Source of the DNA: Bacteroidales bacterium
GTDB lineage: Bacteria; Bacteroidota; Bacteroidia; Bacteroidales; FEN-979
Reading direction: 5' to 3'
Length of the DNA: 25,289 nt
NCBI GenBank assembly: GCA_023231005.1
Contig: JALNWG010000032.1
Location: forward strand, 1-25,289
A model generated the notes under the pieces. It did no database searches. It was not told the DNA's origin and saw nothing but the letters and a program-made list of their open reading frames with translations. A program made the position numbers and the translations under genes. Shown one piece after another: positions 1 through 9,126 of this stretch (within the stretch, counting starts at the first letter, position 1; each line of letters starts with the position of its first letter).

Positions 1-2262
1 AACAGTTCCTGCAGTAGTGCCACTATTTGTAAGTATCCAGGAGGGGATAGGGTTTGAAGTTCCATTGGCAGGGGCACCTGTAATACCTGGGGTTGAAATG
101 GTTGTCCATGTATATGTTGTTCCTGTTACATTTGATGATAAGAAAATAGTAGAGCTAGCTGAACCAGAACAAATTGTTTGGTTTGCAGGTAATGCTGAAA
201 TAACAGGGATGGGATTTACAATAAAAGAATTGGAAGTCACTTCTGTGGACCATCCACATAGGTTCTTAGCTTTGAATTTTACAGTATAGGATCCCGGAGC
301 AGAATATGTAATTTGTCCTGGATTCAACGAATTGGAAAAAGATGGATTCCCGCCGGCGAATATCCATAAATATTCAGTCGCAGGATCATAACAATTTTGG
401 ATCAGGGAAACTGGATCAATATGTCCCCCCTGGCATATAGTAGAAATATTGTTAATTGTTACCCGAGGAACGGTCTTGGCAACAATGGCCTGAGTGGAAG
501 TTACCCCTGTAACAGTACATGAATTGTCAACATTAAGATTTATACTATAATTACCGGGATCAGCAAAAACAAAAGTTGCATTATCACCATTTACTGTTTG
601 GGTGTAATTTTGTGCTGATGGGAGGCACTGTGCTGACCCGTTTTTTGTTACAGACCAAGTAAATGTTCTGTCAGAACAAAGGTTAGAAGTTGATGAAGTA
701 TTAGTTGCAATAATTGTAAGTGGGACACAGCCAGTCAACTGACTGAGAGAGAAACTAGAAACAGGCTGTGGAGAAATACAAATGGGCAAAGTCATCACTG
801 AATTTCCGCAATTTGTTCCACTAACACTATAATTAGTTGCGGTTAGTGTAATAATATAATTTCCAGGAATAGAATATGTATGTTGCACATTTGGAAATGG
901 CATTGATAAATTGTTTGTAATTATCGAAGGAGTACCGTCGCCAAAATTCCAAGTAAAATTTGTCCCTGTTCCTGCTGTATTTCCTTCAATATAGCATCCT
1001 GGAATAGTTTGATTTGTAATAATAACGGGAGTGTTTACACAGGAAGTAGAAATCGTGGTTGAAAATTGCGCAGTTGGTTTTTTCGAAATTTTAATGCTAC
1101 CTGTTTCTACTCCAGTGCTATCACACAAATTTATGGCAGATGCCATAAATTTGAATGAGTTTAATGGTTGGCCACATGATGCTGTTGAATAAATATGCCA
1201 AATAGTATCAGGCAACGGAGCATACATGATCAAATCGGGGGTACTGTCTCCATACCTAAATCTATATTTTGTTCCAGGCGTATTGTTTTGCCATGTAGTA
1301 ATTGGGAATCCAATAGTATCTGGCGTACATCCCGTGGTATTACCAGGATTTCCCAACCCAATACTTGGGTTACTTCCGTTATATACCTGGTAAGTATTTG
1401 TTTGTATGCAGCCATTTACTCCTGTAACAGTAAATGTTATTATAAAAAGATTATATGTTGTATAGGTGTGCTGTATCCCCGGTGGCGTAGTGAAATTTAA
1501 ATTTGTAAACGGTCCAGAACTTTGTCCATCTCCCCAACTAAAATAATAGGAAGCATTGTCGGCTATATTATAACCTGAAGGCGGATAGTAGCCAACAGTT
1601 AGATCAAAAGCCCCTGGCGTACTCTGACAATTAGTAAAAGGTGGATCTGATGGGAAACCACCGCTTAACCTTTTTAACGTAGCGTCAGGATTTTTCTTCA
1701 CTGTAACAGTGTTGGAAATAGAATTAGAACAAGTATTTCCACTTGTAACCGTGAGATTTGCAGTAAATGTCAGTTCTCCTCCGCCATGAGAATTTAATGT
1801 GTAAATATGTGAAGGACTTGTTTGAGTACTTGTTCCCCCATCTCCAAAGTTCCACGCATAAGAAAGAGGTGGCTGCCCTGAAGATTGGTTAGTAAATTGA
1901 ACATTCATAGGGCTACACTGGTTATTGGGAGAAAAAATAAAATTTGCAGTTGGTTTAGAATTTATTGTAACAGTAAACCCCGCCGATATTGGATCACAGG
2001 GTGGTGTAGAAACAGTAAATACATTAACACCAATGTCTGAAACCACACAAGTTTGCTGCGTTGCACCGGGAATTAAAACACCATTTTTGTACCATTGATA
2101 ACTGGGTGAATTTGGATGGGCAGTAAGCGTAACTGTCGTTCCCTGACAGACAATGGCCCCTGGAGGGTTGGCAGTAATTGTCGGCGGACATTGTCCAAAC
2201 ACATTCATTCCAAAAAAAAGAGAAAAAAAGAGCGCAGGAAAAAAGAAACGGACACTTTTCAT
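1..2262 (-). CDS. Exported PKD-repeat surface protein, N-terminal part (runs off the left edge)
   Basis: An open frame of 754 codons starts at ATG 2262 and is still open at base 1, so the C-terminus lies outside the window. I checked the frame at several points (about 1686, 1020, 480 and the left edge) and it stays the same. Residues 1-24 form a signal peptide (MKSVRFFFPALFFSLFFG..., ending near NVFGQ). The rest is a chain of beta-sandwich repeats with PKD hallmarks: WNFGDGG with HIYT, FSWGDGQ with QHTYT, RYGDSTP, and WNFGDGTPS with VQHTYS. An Ig-like stretch near the start reads YQWYKNGVLIPGAT, and the last part resembles the PKD-like repeats common in Bacteroidota adhesins. Such proteins are usually cell-surface or secreted, often through the type IX system, whose C-terminal signal would be off-window. 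No enzyme domain is visible. The exact role (adhesin, glycan binding) is unknown. Confidence 0.85.
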   Translation of the reverse strand, partial: MKSVRFFFPALFFSLFFGMNVFGQCPPTITANPPGAIVCQGTTVTLTAHPNSPSYQWYKNGVLIPGATQQTCVVSDIGVNVFTVSTPPCDPISAGFTVTINSKPTANFIFSPNNQCSPMNVQFTNQSSGQPPLSYAWNFGDGGTSTQTSPSHIYTLNSHGGGELTFTANLTVTSGNTCSNSISNTVTVKKNPDATLKRLSGGFPSDPPFTNCQSTPGAFDLTVGYYPPSGYNIADNASYYFSWGDGQSSGPFTNLNFTTPPGIQHTYTTYNLFIITFTVTGVNGCIQTNTYQVYNGSNPSIGLGNPGNTTGCTPDTIGFPITTWQNNTPGTKYRFRYGDSTPDLIMYAPLPDTIWHIYSTASCGQPLNSFKFMASAINLCDSTGVETGSIKISKKPTAQFSTTISTSCVNTPVIITNQTIPGCYIEGNTAGTGTNFTWNFGDGTPSIITNNLSMPFPNVQHTYSIPGNYIITLTATNYSVSGTNCGNSVMTLPICISPQPVSSFSLSQLTGCVPLTIIATNTSSTSNLCSDRTFTWSVTKNGSAQCLPSAQNYTQTVNGDNATFVFADPGNYSINLNVDNSCTVTGVTSTQAIVAKTVPRVTINNISTICQGGHIDPVSLIQNCYDPATEYLWIFAGGNPSFSNSLNPGQITYSAPGSYTVKFKAKNLCGWSTEVTSNSFIVNPIPVISALPANQTICSGSASSTIFLSSNVTGTTYTWTTISTPGITGAPANGTSNPIPSWILTNSGTTAGTV

Positions 2263-2727
2263 AGGGAAAATTCTAAATCTGGAAATGATAATTTACTTTC
2301 AAAAGAGTAACAATTTAGAGAAAATTAATTGAAAATTAGTAATTTAGTGAATAGGTTTCGCAACAAATAATAATTTTAAAATGGATTCAATAAAAAATAT
2401 TTTGTTTAATAAACCATAATGTGTATATATACAGGCAGTTAGCGTGGTGTTTTAGTAAATCACTAACAATACAAAAATAATTAATGTTATAGTCTTTTAA
2501 TGTAATTCTAATTATTATATGTATTCCATTACCATGGGTATTTCATTCACAATTTGATAATCTGATGAAATCGAGGTATGATGGTCAATTTTCTTTTTTG
2601 ATTCTGGCGCTTTCGTATTCAGTGGCAGCCCAACCCTGGAATTTTATCAAAGAAAAGGCAGGTTTGCAATAATTGATTAGATATTATCCGATCGATGAAT
2701 TTATATGTAATGTTTTTACGCTGCAGG
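2263..2727. other. AT-rich intergenic stretch of 465 bp
   Basis: No convincing gene is present. The stretch separates the end of the activase gene from the start of the PKD gene, both minus strand. A TATTTTTG match to the Bacteroidota -7 box lies on the minus strand at 2479-2472, about 210 nt before the PKD start, but there is no clear -33 element and the region is so AT-rich that the match may be chance. I saw no strong hairpin with a T-run that would serve as a terminator for the activase gene. A short minus-strand open stretch around 2600-2690 (reading ...FQGWAATEYESARIKKEN) has no recognisable start or family. Confidence 0.5.
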
Positions 2728-5700
2728 CTAATGATAATTGATGGCGGGATCAGCATACGTTTTTTCGATATTCTGGATTAGAAAATGCAAGCGGTTTAAA
2801 ATATTAACCCTGCTGGTTCCGGAATCGAAATCAAGAAATAAAAGGTTGACATCCGGGTACAGACTTTTAATTTTCATTTCCATGCCTTTTCCGACAATAT
2901 GATTGGCGATACAACCAAAAGGCTGAATGCAAACTACGTTATTGATATCTTGTTTGGCAAATGAGGCGATCTCGGCAGGGATCAGCCAACCTTCGCCATA
3001 CTGGTTGTTTAGATTCAATATTTCTGATGCAAATTGTGCCGAATGATGAATATTATGGACCGGACGATGAAACTTGAATGATGTAAGAATTTTCTCGAAT
3101 TTGTTGATGTAAATATTGGCCATCCATTCAAGAAGATGCTCTGTGAAACCAAAGAAATTGGTTTTATCAATGAATTCGCGACAACGTGCTTTCGTGTTGA
3201 CGAACGATTGTGTGAAGAATTCCAGCAAAGGAGGCAACACAATTTCGATGTGATGTTCTACAAGCCAGTCAATGATATTGAACTGTCCAAAGGCATTGTA
3301 TTTAATATAGATCTCGCCGACAATTCCAACCGATGGGACCTTTGATTCTTCCACCGGGATGGCATTAAAATCTGCAACAGTTTGCTGTAAAAGCGGGATA
3401 AATTCATCATAAGAATTACGTTCGAGCAATTCTTTAGCTTTATTCAAATACTTTACTTTTAATCTGTTTGAAGCAGTAGCTCCCGGTTCACGCGAAGCTG
3501 TTGCATAATATAAGCGTGATAAACTATCGCAAAAAAGAAGCGCCGCAAAAGCAGGTTTAATAAATTTATGCCATTCGAGTTTAAATCCGGGTTGATTGTT
3601 AAATAATGCACTTGATGGTGCGATGGCAACAATGGGGATATTGGCAAAACCTTCATTTGCCATCGCTCTTTTTATCAATGCCAGATAATTGGTAGCCCTG
3701 CATTGACCTCCTGTTTGTGTGATCCCGACAGCAATCTCATTGGGATCATATTGATGACTTCTCAAAGCCCGGATAACGTCGCCAACAACCAATGTGGCAG
3801 GATAACATATTTCGTTGTTGGCATATTCCAGTCCTAGATCCACCGATTGCTTATCAGATGGAGGAAGATTTACAAATTTATATCCGGCAATTTTCCCCAA
3901 AGGAGGAATGATGGGTGAATAAAAATCGGAGAACCAGGGAACAAGGATGGTTCTGTGTTTATCGTAAGCATGGAATACCGCAATTTCGCCAATTGTACTT
4001 TGTAACTCTATTTTAGCAGGGTCTTTTTGTGTTTTTAATTTTAGCGATTCCACTAACGAACGCAATCTTAATTTGATTGAACCGGGACTTGAAATTTCAT
4101 CAATTCGTACCAAGGCATAAGATAAGCCGGAACGCTTTGTCAAATCACCGATTTCATCCATGATAAATGAATCGGGGCCACAGCCGAAAGAATTTAACTG
4201 GATAAATCCGATGGGGAACTTTTGCTTTGAAGCCCACCATGCAGCCTGCAGAATACGGTTGGGATATTCCCATTGCGAGATGGAAAAAAAGGAATCAAAT
4301 CCTTCATTTTTATTTCCGGATGCTATTTCTTCATTGATCACATTGACACCGAAATCGGAAAGTATTTGAGAAACCTGCTGGTGAACAAAATGATCGATAT
4401 GGTATGGATGACTGCCTACCAATACTACCTGTTTGTTGTTCTGAATTGCATCCTCAAGAATTTCTTCATTTTTTAGTTTTACCTGAGCTTTGAATTCTTC
4501 CTGAGCCGATAAAGCAGTTTTAAACGCTTTATTAAATGTGATGCTGCTTACGCCCAACGTTTTACAATATTTCCATAATGCTTTTTTCAGCAAGCCGGGA
4601 TCGTTAAAATTGATGGCAGGTGAATCGAAAGGAGTCTCCGCCGATTCGGCTAAATAGGTTGTGTTTTTAAGCACTTCGGAATAGCCGGTAACAATCGGGC
4701 AATTGTAGCTATTGGACGATTTCTCAAACTCGCTTTTTTCGTAAATCACCAGGGGTAAAAAAATGCGATCGACCTTTTTATCGAGCAAGTTGACAATATG
4801 TCCGTGTGCAAGTTTTGCCGGGAAACAAATATTGTCAGACATCAGCGCCCCTGTTCCCTTTTTATAGAGCTGATGGCCGCTTTCGTCGGATAAAACCACC
4901 TGAAAGCCACAATTCAAAAACAGCGATTGCCAAAAAGGATAGTTCTCATATATATTCAAAACCCTTGGAATACCAATCCTGATTTTGCTGGTTGGTTGTA
5001 CCGCTGGTTCACGGTCGAACAGGATCTTATTTTTGTATTCAAAAATGTTCAGCCCACGGGAATGAGGAGTTGTATTGTTGGTAAATATTTTCTCGCATTT
5101 ATTACCGGAGAAGCAAATACCACCATTGGGAAATTTATAGGTAGTGATCTGGCATTTATTCGTACAACCTTTGCAATTAGAGAGTTTGAGGGTATAATCA
5201 ATGGCATTTTCCAGGTTTCCAAAACCAATAAAGCTGCTGTTAAGCCCCTCGGAATTGCTTTTATTCGATGCATATAAAGCTGCTCCATAAGCGCCCATCA
5301 GCTCCGGTTTGTCAGATATCACAATTTTTTTACCCGACAGAACTTCGAGACTTCTAAAAACAGCTATATTCTTGAAAGTACCGCCCTGTACAACAATGTT
5401 GTCGCCAATATCGGAATAGTTTTTAATTCGCAGTACCTTATTCAGACAATTTTTTACAACCGAATAGGATAATCCTGCCGACAAATCGGGAATGGTAGCT
5501 CCATCACGCAAGGCTTGCTTTACCTTTGAATTCATGAAAACGGTACAACGGGAACCCAAATCATAAGGAGCCTTTGATTGGGTGGCAAGGGCAGCAAAAT
5601 CGCCAGGGGAATACCCCAATGTATTGGCAAAACCTTCGATAAAAGAACCACAGCCCGAAGAACAGGCTTCATTGATTTCGATGTTGGTAATGGTACCATT

Positions 5701-7005
5701 CTGAACAAATATCGCCTTGATATCTTGTCCCCCGATGTCGAGAATAAAAGAGACTTCCGGTTCGATTTTTTGTGCTGCAATAAAATGTGCTACGGTTTCA
5801 ACTACGCCATAATCCAAACCCAAAGCCGACTTAATCAGCTCTTCGCCATAGCCGGTCACTGCCGATTTGCCAATACGAATTGTTGTGTTGTTTTTTTTAA
5901 GCTGTGCGGCAAATTCTTTCAACCCCTCCATGACTGCTTCCAAAGGCTTGCCGTCGTTATTTTTATAGTAATGATACAGTATATTTCCTCTGGAATCGAG
6001 GATTACAATTTTCGTAGTTGTAGAACCCGAATCAACACCTAAAAAGCAGGTTCCTTTATCGAGAACTTCTCTTTCGGGAATTTTAATGATATACCGGGTG
6101 TTTTCCCAATTTGTTGCTTCTTCTTTATTGCGGAATAGAGCCTGAAGCGTATTTCCCTCAGAGGTAACCGGTTTAGCTGATCTTACCGTGTGGATAAATT
6201 CGGAAATTTTACTGGGTTCCTGTGTGGCGGGAATAGATAAAGCAGTTCCAAGGGCAGTAAACAATTCGGCGTGTTCAGGAACAATGATATTCTGATTGGT
6301 GATTTTTAGAATTCTGGAAAATGATTCGCGCAAAAAACTGATATAGGTGAGTGGACCTCCGCAAAATAAGATGGAAGGTTCAATAACTCTTCCCCGGGCA
6401 AGTGAATTAATAAGCTGTCCGGCCACTGCCTCGAAAATTGAAGCAGCAATATCGGCAGTGCTGATTTTCCGGCTTACAAGATTCTGAACATCGGTCTTGG
6501 CAAATACGCCGCAACGGGAAGCAATCGGATACGTTTTTGATGATTGCCAGGCCAAATCATTCAATTTGGCGATGGATACATTCAATAAAGCAGCCATCTG
6601 ATCAATATAAGCCCCTGTACCGCCGGCACAGTTGCCATTCATACGGATATCCGGATTTTTAAAATCATTGAACAACACCAGCTTTGCATCTTCTCCGCCA
6701 ATGTCAATCAAACTTTTAACACCCGGATAACGTTTGGTGACCAGCGAAGCCGCCGCGATTATTTCCTGGATAAATGCTGAATTTGTACTTTCGGCAATAC
6801 CCATCGCCGTAGATCCCGAAAAAGCTGCCTGCAACTGAATATTCCCAAATTTATCGCGAATTTTATCCAATAAAAGCAGCAAGGTTTCAAGAATACGGGT
6901 ATTGTGCCGCACATAATCCGAAAAAATCACCGTGTCGGTTACGTCCGTTAGAACTACTTTAGCTGTTGTAGAGCCTATGTCAATTCCTAATTTATAGGCA
7001 TTCAT
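2728..7005 (-). CDS. Giant acyl-CoA dehydratase activase-like protein (two BadF/BcrA/HgdC-type ATPase domains plus DUF2229/HgdB-like C-terminal half)
   Basis: This 1425-aa protein has two ASKHA-fold activase domains in tandem. Domain 1 (about 1-260) has the phosphate-1 motif GIDIGSTTAK, then DIGGEDAK, and Cys126 (NGNCAGGTG) and Cys165 (SRCGVF). Domain 2 (about 318-580) has GVDSGSTTTK, DIGGQDIK, Cys448 (EACSSGCG) and Cys487 (SRCTVF). Both Cys pairs are 39 residues apart, the spacing of the two cysteines that hold the bridging [4Fe-4S] cluster of 2-hydroxyglutaryl-CoA dehydratase activase. A Cys-rich linker follows (Cys611, 614, 618, 631, 637). The C-terminal half begins with IGIPRVLNIYENYPFW and resembles DUF2229 and HgdB-like dehydratase components, with GGQCRATNY and a terminal PFGC motif (1362-1365). 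Length and layout match a known family of giant fused activases. Family members are thought to use ATP to drive low-potential electron transfer; the substrate is unknown. It starts 1 nt after the TetR stop codon, so the two are surely co-transcribed. Confidence 0.88.
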   Translation of the reverse strand: MNAYKLGIDIGSTTAKVVLTDVTDTVIFSDYVRHNTRILETLLLLLDKIRDKFGNIQLQAAFSGSTAMGIAESTNSAFIQEIIAAASLVTKRYPGVKSLIDIGGEDAKLVLFNDFKNPDIRMNGNCAGGTGAYIDQMAALLNVSIAKLNDLAWQSSKTYPIASRCGVFAKTDVQNLVSRKISTADIAASIFEAVAGQLINSLARGRVIEPSILFCGGPLTYISFLRESFSRILKITNQNIIVPEHAELFTALGTALSIPATQEPSKISEFIHTVRSAKPVTSEGNTLQALFRNKEEATNWENTRYIIKIPEREVLDKGTCFLGVDSGSTTTKIVILDSRGNILYHYYKNNDGKPLEAVMEGLKEFAAQLKKNNTTIRIGKSAVTGYGEELIKSALGLDYGVVETVAHFIAAQKIEPEVSFILDIGGQDIKAIFVQNGTITNIEINEACSSGCGSFIEGFANTLGYSPGDFAALATQSKAPYDLGSRCTVFMNSKVKQALRDGATIPDLSAGLSYSVVKNCLNKVLRIKNYSDIGDNIVVQGGTFKNIAVFRSLEVLSGKKIVISDKPELMGAYGAALYASNKSNSEGLNSSFIGFGNLENAIDYTLKLSNCKGCTNKCQITTYKFPNGGICFSGNKCEKIFTNNTTPHSRGLNIFEYKNKILFDREPAVQPTSKIRIGIPRVLNIYENYPFWQSLFLNCGFQVVLSDESGHQLYKKGTGALMSDNICFPAKLAHGHIVNLLDKKVDRIFLPLVIYEKSEFEKSSNSYNCPIVTGYSEVLKNTTYLAESAETPFDSPAINFNDPGLLKKALWKYCKTLGVSSITFNKAFKTALSAQEEFKAQVKLKNEEILEDAIQNNKQVVLVGSHPYHIDHFVHQQVSQILSDFGVNVINEEIASGNKNEGFDSFFSISQWEYPNRILQAAWWASKQKFPIGFIQLNSFGCGPDSFIMDEIGDLTKRSGLSYALVRIDEISSPGSIKLRLRSLVESLKLKTQKDPAKIELQSTIGEIAVFHAYDKHRTILVPWFSDFYSPIIPPLGKIAGYKFVNLPPSDKQSVDLGLEYANNEICYPATLVVGDVIRALRSHQYDPNEIAVGITQTGGQCRATNYLALIKRAMANEGFANIPIVAIAPSSALFNNQPGFKLEWHKFIKPAFAALLFCDSLSRLYYATASREPGATASNRLKVKYLNKAKELLERNSYDEFIPLLQQTVADFNAIPVEESKVPSVGIVGEIYIKYNAFGQFNIIDWLVEHHIEIVLPPLLEFFTQSFVNTKARCREFIDKTNFFGFTEHLLEWMANIYINKFEKILTSFKFHRPVHNIHHSAQFASEILNLNNQYGEGWLIPAEIASFAKQDINNVVCIQPFGCIANHIVGKGMEMKIKSLYPDVNLLFLDFDSGTSRVNILNRLHFLIQNIEKTYADPAINYH

Positions 7006-7006
7006 C

Positions 7007-7630
7007 TTATTCGGGCTTCACCCAATTACGGATGATTCGTTTTACTTCGATTTTACGGGAAACCATAAATTGATTTAATTTCTCTTCGTTGTGTTCAAAA
7101 AGGAATTCCAGCAACAAGGGCCTGCTGAGAACCGGGATAACACATAATCCAAGAACATTAACGAACAGATCTTCCAAATTGAAAGGTCTGACCTTCCCCA
7201 TGGCTACTTCATCGGCAATTTGAGCCGATAACATCCCGAAATTCAGGTTACGCATTTTAATTACCTGGATAACCCAATCGGGATCACGTGTCAATTCTGA
7301 AAGAATGAAGGAAGGAACCATCGGATATTTTGTTACGAGATCGAGATAATCATCAATGAATGACTCAATTTTTGTAACAAGGGTCATTTCATCGGCAGCT
7401 AAATAGCGGGAAATCGTAGGGATAATCATGGTTTCTACATTTGTCAAAACCTTTTGCAACAGGTTCCTTTTATCTCTGAAATAGTAGTTTAAGGAGGTTC
7501 TGCTTATTCCTGCTTCATCAGCTATCTGCCCCATCGTAGCATTTTCAATACCGTATTGAAGAAATACTTTATTGGCCGCTTCAATGATCTTTAATTCAGT
7601 TTCCGATATGTCAATCTTTTCAGTAACCAT
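7007..7630 (-). CDS. TetR/AcrR-family transcriptional regulator
   Basis: This 207-aa cytoplasmic DNA-binding repressor begins at ATG 7630 (MVTEKIDISE...). A TTG directly upstream at 7633 could add one residue but is less likely. The N-terminal helix-turn-helix is clear at about residues 15-60: IIEAANKVFLQYGIENATMG, QIADEAGISRTSLNYYFRDK. The remainder is a helical ligand-binding domain with no family-specific motif I can name. Its stop codon is separated by one base from the start of the giant activase-like gene, so it probably controls that gene and itself. A perfect 7+7 palindrome and a -7 promoter box sit 18-39 nt upstream of its start, which fits autorepression. The inducer is unknown; an acyl-CoA or aromatic compound would suit the partner gene, but that is inference. 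Confidence 0.92.
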   Translation of the reverse strand: MVTEKIDISETELKIIEAANKVFLQYGIENATMGQIADEAGISRTSLNYYFRDKRNLLQKVLTNVETMIIPTISRYLAADEMTLVTKIESFIDDYLDLVTKYPMVPSFILSELTRDPDWVIQVIKMRNLNFGMLSAQIADEVAMGKVRPFNLEDLFVNVLGLCVIPVLSRPLLLEFLFEHNEEKLNQFMVSRKIEVKRIIRNWVKPE

Positions 7631-7647
7631 CAAATTTTACACTTGCG

Positions 7648-7665
7648 TTTGACAAACATGTCAAA
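7648..7665. promoter_or_regulatory. Operator-like palindrome upstream of the TetR gene
   Basis: TTTGACA-AACA-TGTCAAA is a perfect inverted repeat with 7-bp arms and a 4-bp spacer. It lies 18 nt upstream of the TetR-family start codon and overlaps the predicted -7 box at 7662-7669. Size and placement are those expected for a TetR-dimer operator acting in autorepression of the regulator-activase operon. Binding itself is inferred. Confidence 0.65.
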
Positions 7666-7669
7666 GGTA
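7662..7669 (-). promoter_or_regulatory. Bacteroidota -7 promoter box for the TetR-activase operon
   Basis: Read on the minus strand the bases are TACCTTTG, an exact match to the Bacteroidota -7 consensus TAnnTTTG. Transcription would begin near 7655 and leave a 5' leader of about 25 nt. I do not see a good -33 TTG at the expected distance, so the promoter may be weak or activator-dependent. The box shares four bases with the palindromic operator. Confidence 0.5.
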
Positions 7670-7715
7670 GATAAATATTTTGAATTCCGGTTGTTTTCAT
7701 GAAAAGTTTCTCAAT

Positions 7716-8807
7716 TTACTTTGTTATCTCGACGATAGATTCCGGAGTCCCGTACATGGATATTCGTTTGAGTTCTTTCCCGCCAAAATCGAGCTTTTTC
7801 AAATCAATTTTACGCAGTGTTTGATTGTCGTATGTTTTGAAATACAGAATCTGGTTGGTAAGGTCGCGAAATGTAACCCACTGAGTTGACTCTTTGTTAA
7901 CCGGTTTTCCTGCGGGAGTGACATCGTAAATAATTCCGAAAGGGATGGTAAAGGTATTGATTACATGATTGCAAAGGTTGAGATTGTGGGTAGCGTCGGG
8001 TTGTTGATCAACGAACCGTGTCAACATGCCTAACCGGACAAAGCGGCTGGGGGGTGAGTAATCGCCGGGAAGGCCAATCATTCCGGCACCATGGCCGGTG
8101 GCCGTAAGGGTGAGGCCGGCACTCTTCAACGGCACGGGGCTCACAGGGTTCATTCCGATATACTGGCGAAGATTGGTTACCTGCCAGGGAAAGGAAGGGG
8201 CATTGGTCATGATTCCTAAGGAATTGTCGTAAATGTTGCACATTCCCTTGTCGTATTCAACCACCACACATTCTCCCAAAGCATCGTATACAATAAAATG
8301 AGCAGTAAGGGCGAGGCCTGTTGTGGGATCGGTGTAGTTAAATACTTTTACTTTGGCAATGGCATTGCGTAATTCGTCTACGGTTGCAAACGATCCCAAG
8401 ACCCAATCACCGAAGACCAATTGTGCCAACGCAACACTGCTGTCGGCTTTTGTTACATCCTGCCATTTCATATCCGATTCGTACCAGAGCAATGCAATTG
8501 CCAGCCCTTTTTCATTCATCCCGTCTGAGATACCATGATCAAGTCCAAAGCTGGTCACTCCGATATACCCGTAACGGGTGGTCCATTTCAACCCGTTGAT
8601 TCCGGTTGCAAACGGGCTTGCATACTGCTTGTTCCGGGGAACAACCAGGAGATCATAATGTAAATCCACGCCAAATTCCATTGAGCGCGCTACCATCAAA
8701 GAACCGTCTTTGGCTTGAAGCCTGAAAACAGTACAGGAAAAAACATCGGAAGATCCGATCAGTATCATCAAACAGATAATAACTGTAAACCGAGTAAGTA
8801 GTTTCAT
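7716..8807 (-). CDS. Secreted choloylglycine hydrolase / linear amide C-N hydrolase family protein (Ntn hydrolase)
   Basis: This 363-aa protein has a signal peptide (residues 1-24, MKLLTRFTVIICLMILIG...DVFS) followed directly by Cys25. In this family the N-terminal Cys is the nucleophile, so signal-peptidase cleavage after FS would expose it in the periplasm. Residues that line up with the bile-salt-hydrolase/penicillin-V-acylase active site are Arg41 (VARSMEF, 16 after Cys25, as in C2/R18), Asn98 in the GMNEKGL motif, Asn202 (MTNAPSFPWQ) and Arg255 (PPSRFVR). The usual Asp of the RxxD motif is Glu44 here. The family cleaves amide bonds in conjugated bile salts, penicillin V, N-acyl amino acids or acyl-homoserine lactones; which of these applies cannot be read from the sequence. 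The gene lies 85 nt upstream of the TetR gene on the same strand and appears to be its own unit. Confidence 0.88.
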   Translation of the reverse strand: MKLLTRFTVIICLMILIGSSDVFSCTVFRLQAKDGSLMVARSMEFGVDLHYDLLVVPRNKQYASPFATGINGLKWTTRYGYIGVTSFGLDHGISDGMNEKGLAIALLWYESDMKWQDVTKADSSVALAQLVFGDWVLGSFATVDELRNAIAKVKVFNYTDPTTGLALTAHFIVYDALGECVVVEYDKGMCNIYDNSLGIMTNAPSFPWQVTNLRQYIGMNPVSPVPLKSAGLTLTATGHGAGMIGLPGDYSPPSRFVRLGMLTRFVDQQPDATHNLNLCNHVINTFTIPFGIIYDVTPAGKPVNKESTQWVTFRDLTNQILYFKTYDNQTLRKIDLKKLDFGGKELKRISMYGTPESIVEITK

Positions 8808-9026
8808 GTTTCAAATACGATTAAAGTGAATTTTATGGTTCATTTTACCATGTGAAATTAATATAATTCTCATGATTAAGATTATCAATGGTGTTAAAAT
8901 TTTACATTGGAAAAGAAAACGGATACCGACACCATTGGCAGGAGTTAATGCTTGTGTCAAAAATGTACTTTAAAACAAGATTTTGAAGGAATTTTTATCG
9001 GATGTAAATATTTTCCGGATTTTTTG

Positions 9027-9034
9027 TATTTTTG
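9027..9034 (+). promoter_or_regulatory. -7 promoter box for the tRNA-Asn gene
   Basis: TATTTTTG matches the Bacteroidota -7 consensus TAnnTTTG and ends 11 nt before the mature tRNA 5' end, leaving a very short leader as is usual for tRNA genes. A clear -33 element is not visible. The rest of the 238-bp gap between the hydrolase start (8807) and the tRNA holds nothing I recognise. Confidence 0.55.
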
Positions 9035-9045
9035 CACCCTCAAAT

Positions 9046-9119
9046 TCCTCCTTAGCTCAGTTGGTTAGAGCATCTGACTGTTAATCAGAGGGTCGCAAGT
9101 TCAAGTCTTGCAGGGGGAG
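9046..9119 (+). tRNA. tRNA-Asn(GTT)
   Basis: The sequence folds as a complete cloverleaf. The acceptor arm is TCCTCCT paired with AGGGGGA (one G-T wobble) and the discriminator is G. The anticodon arm is TCTGA-CTGTTAA-TCAGA, with anticodon GTT at 9080-9082. The T arm is GCAAG-TTCAAGT-CTTGC. The CCA end is not encoded (the bases after the discriminator are CAA). This is the only plus-strand RNA gene seen. It probably marks the point where an integrated element once joined the chromosome, because a tyrosine-recombinase remnant lies 270 bp downstream. Confidence 0.95.
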
Positions 9120-9126
9120 CAAAGAT

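Noticed and set aside
2590..2690. Short minus-strand frame ending ...EYESARIKKEN
   Set aside because: No start codon, no recognised family, and it lies in AT-rich intergenic DNA.
5578..6042. 154-aa plus-strand ORF
   Set aside because: It is antisense to the second activase domain, which is clearly the real coding strand.
7631..7633. TTG start of the TetR gene one codon upstream of ATG 7630
   Set aside because: The ATG is directly next to it and is the more usual start; the TTG adds a single residue.
7689..7704. TTTTCATGAAAA palindrome downstream of the hydrolase gene
   Set aside because: It has no loop and no T-run, so it cannot act as an intrinsic terminator and is short enough to be chance.
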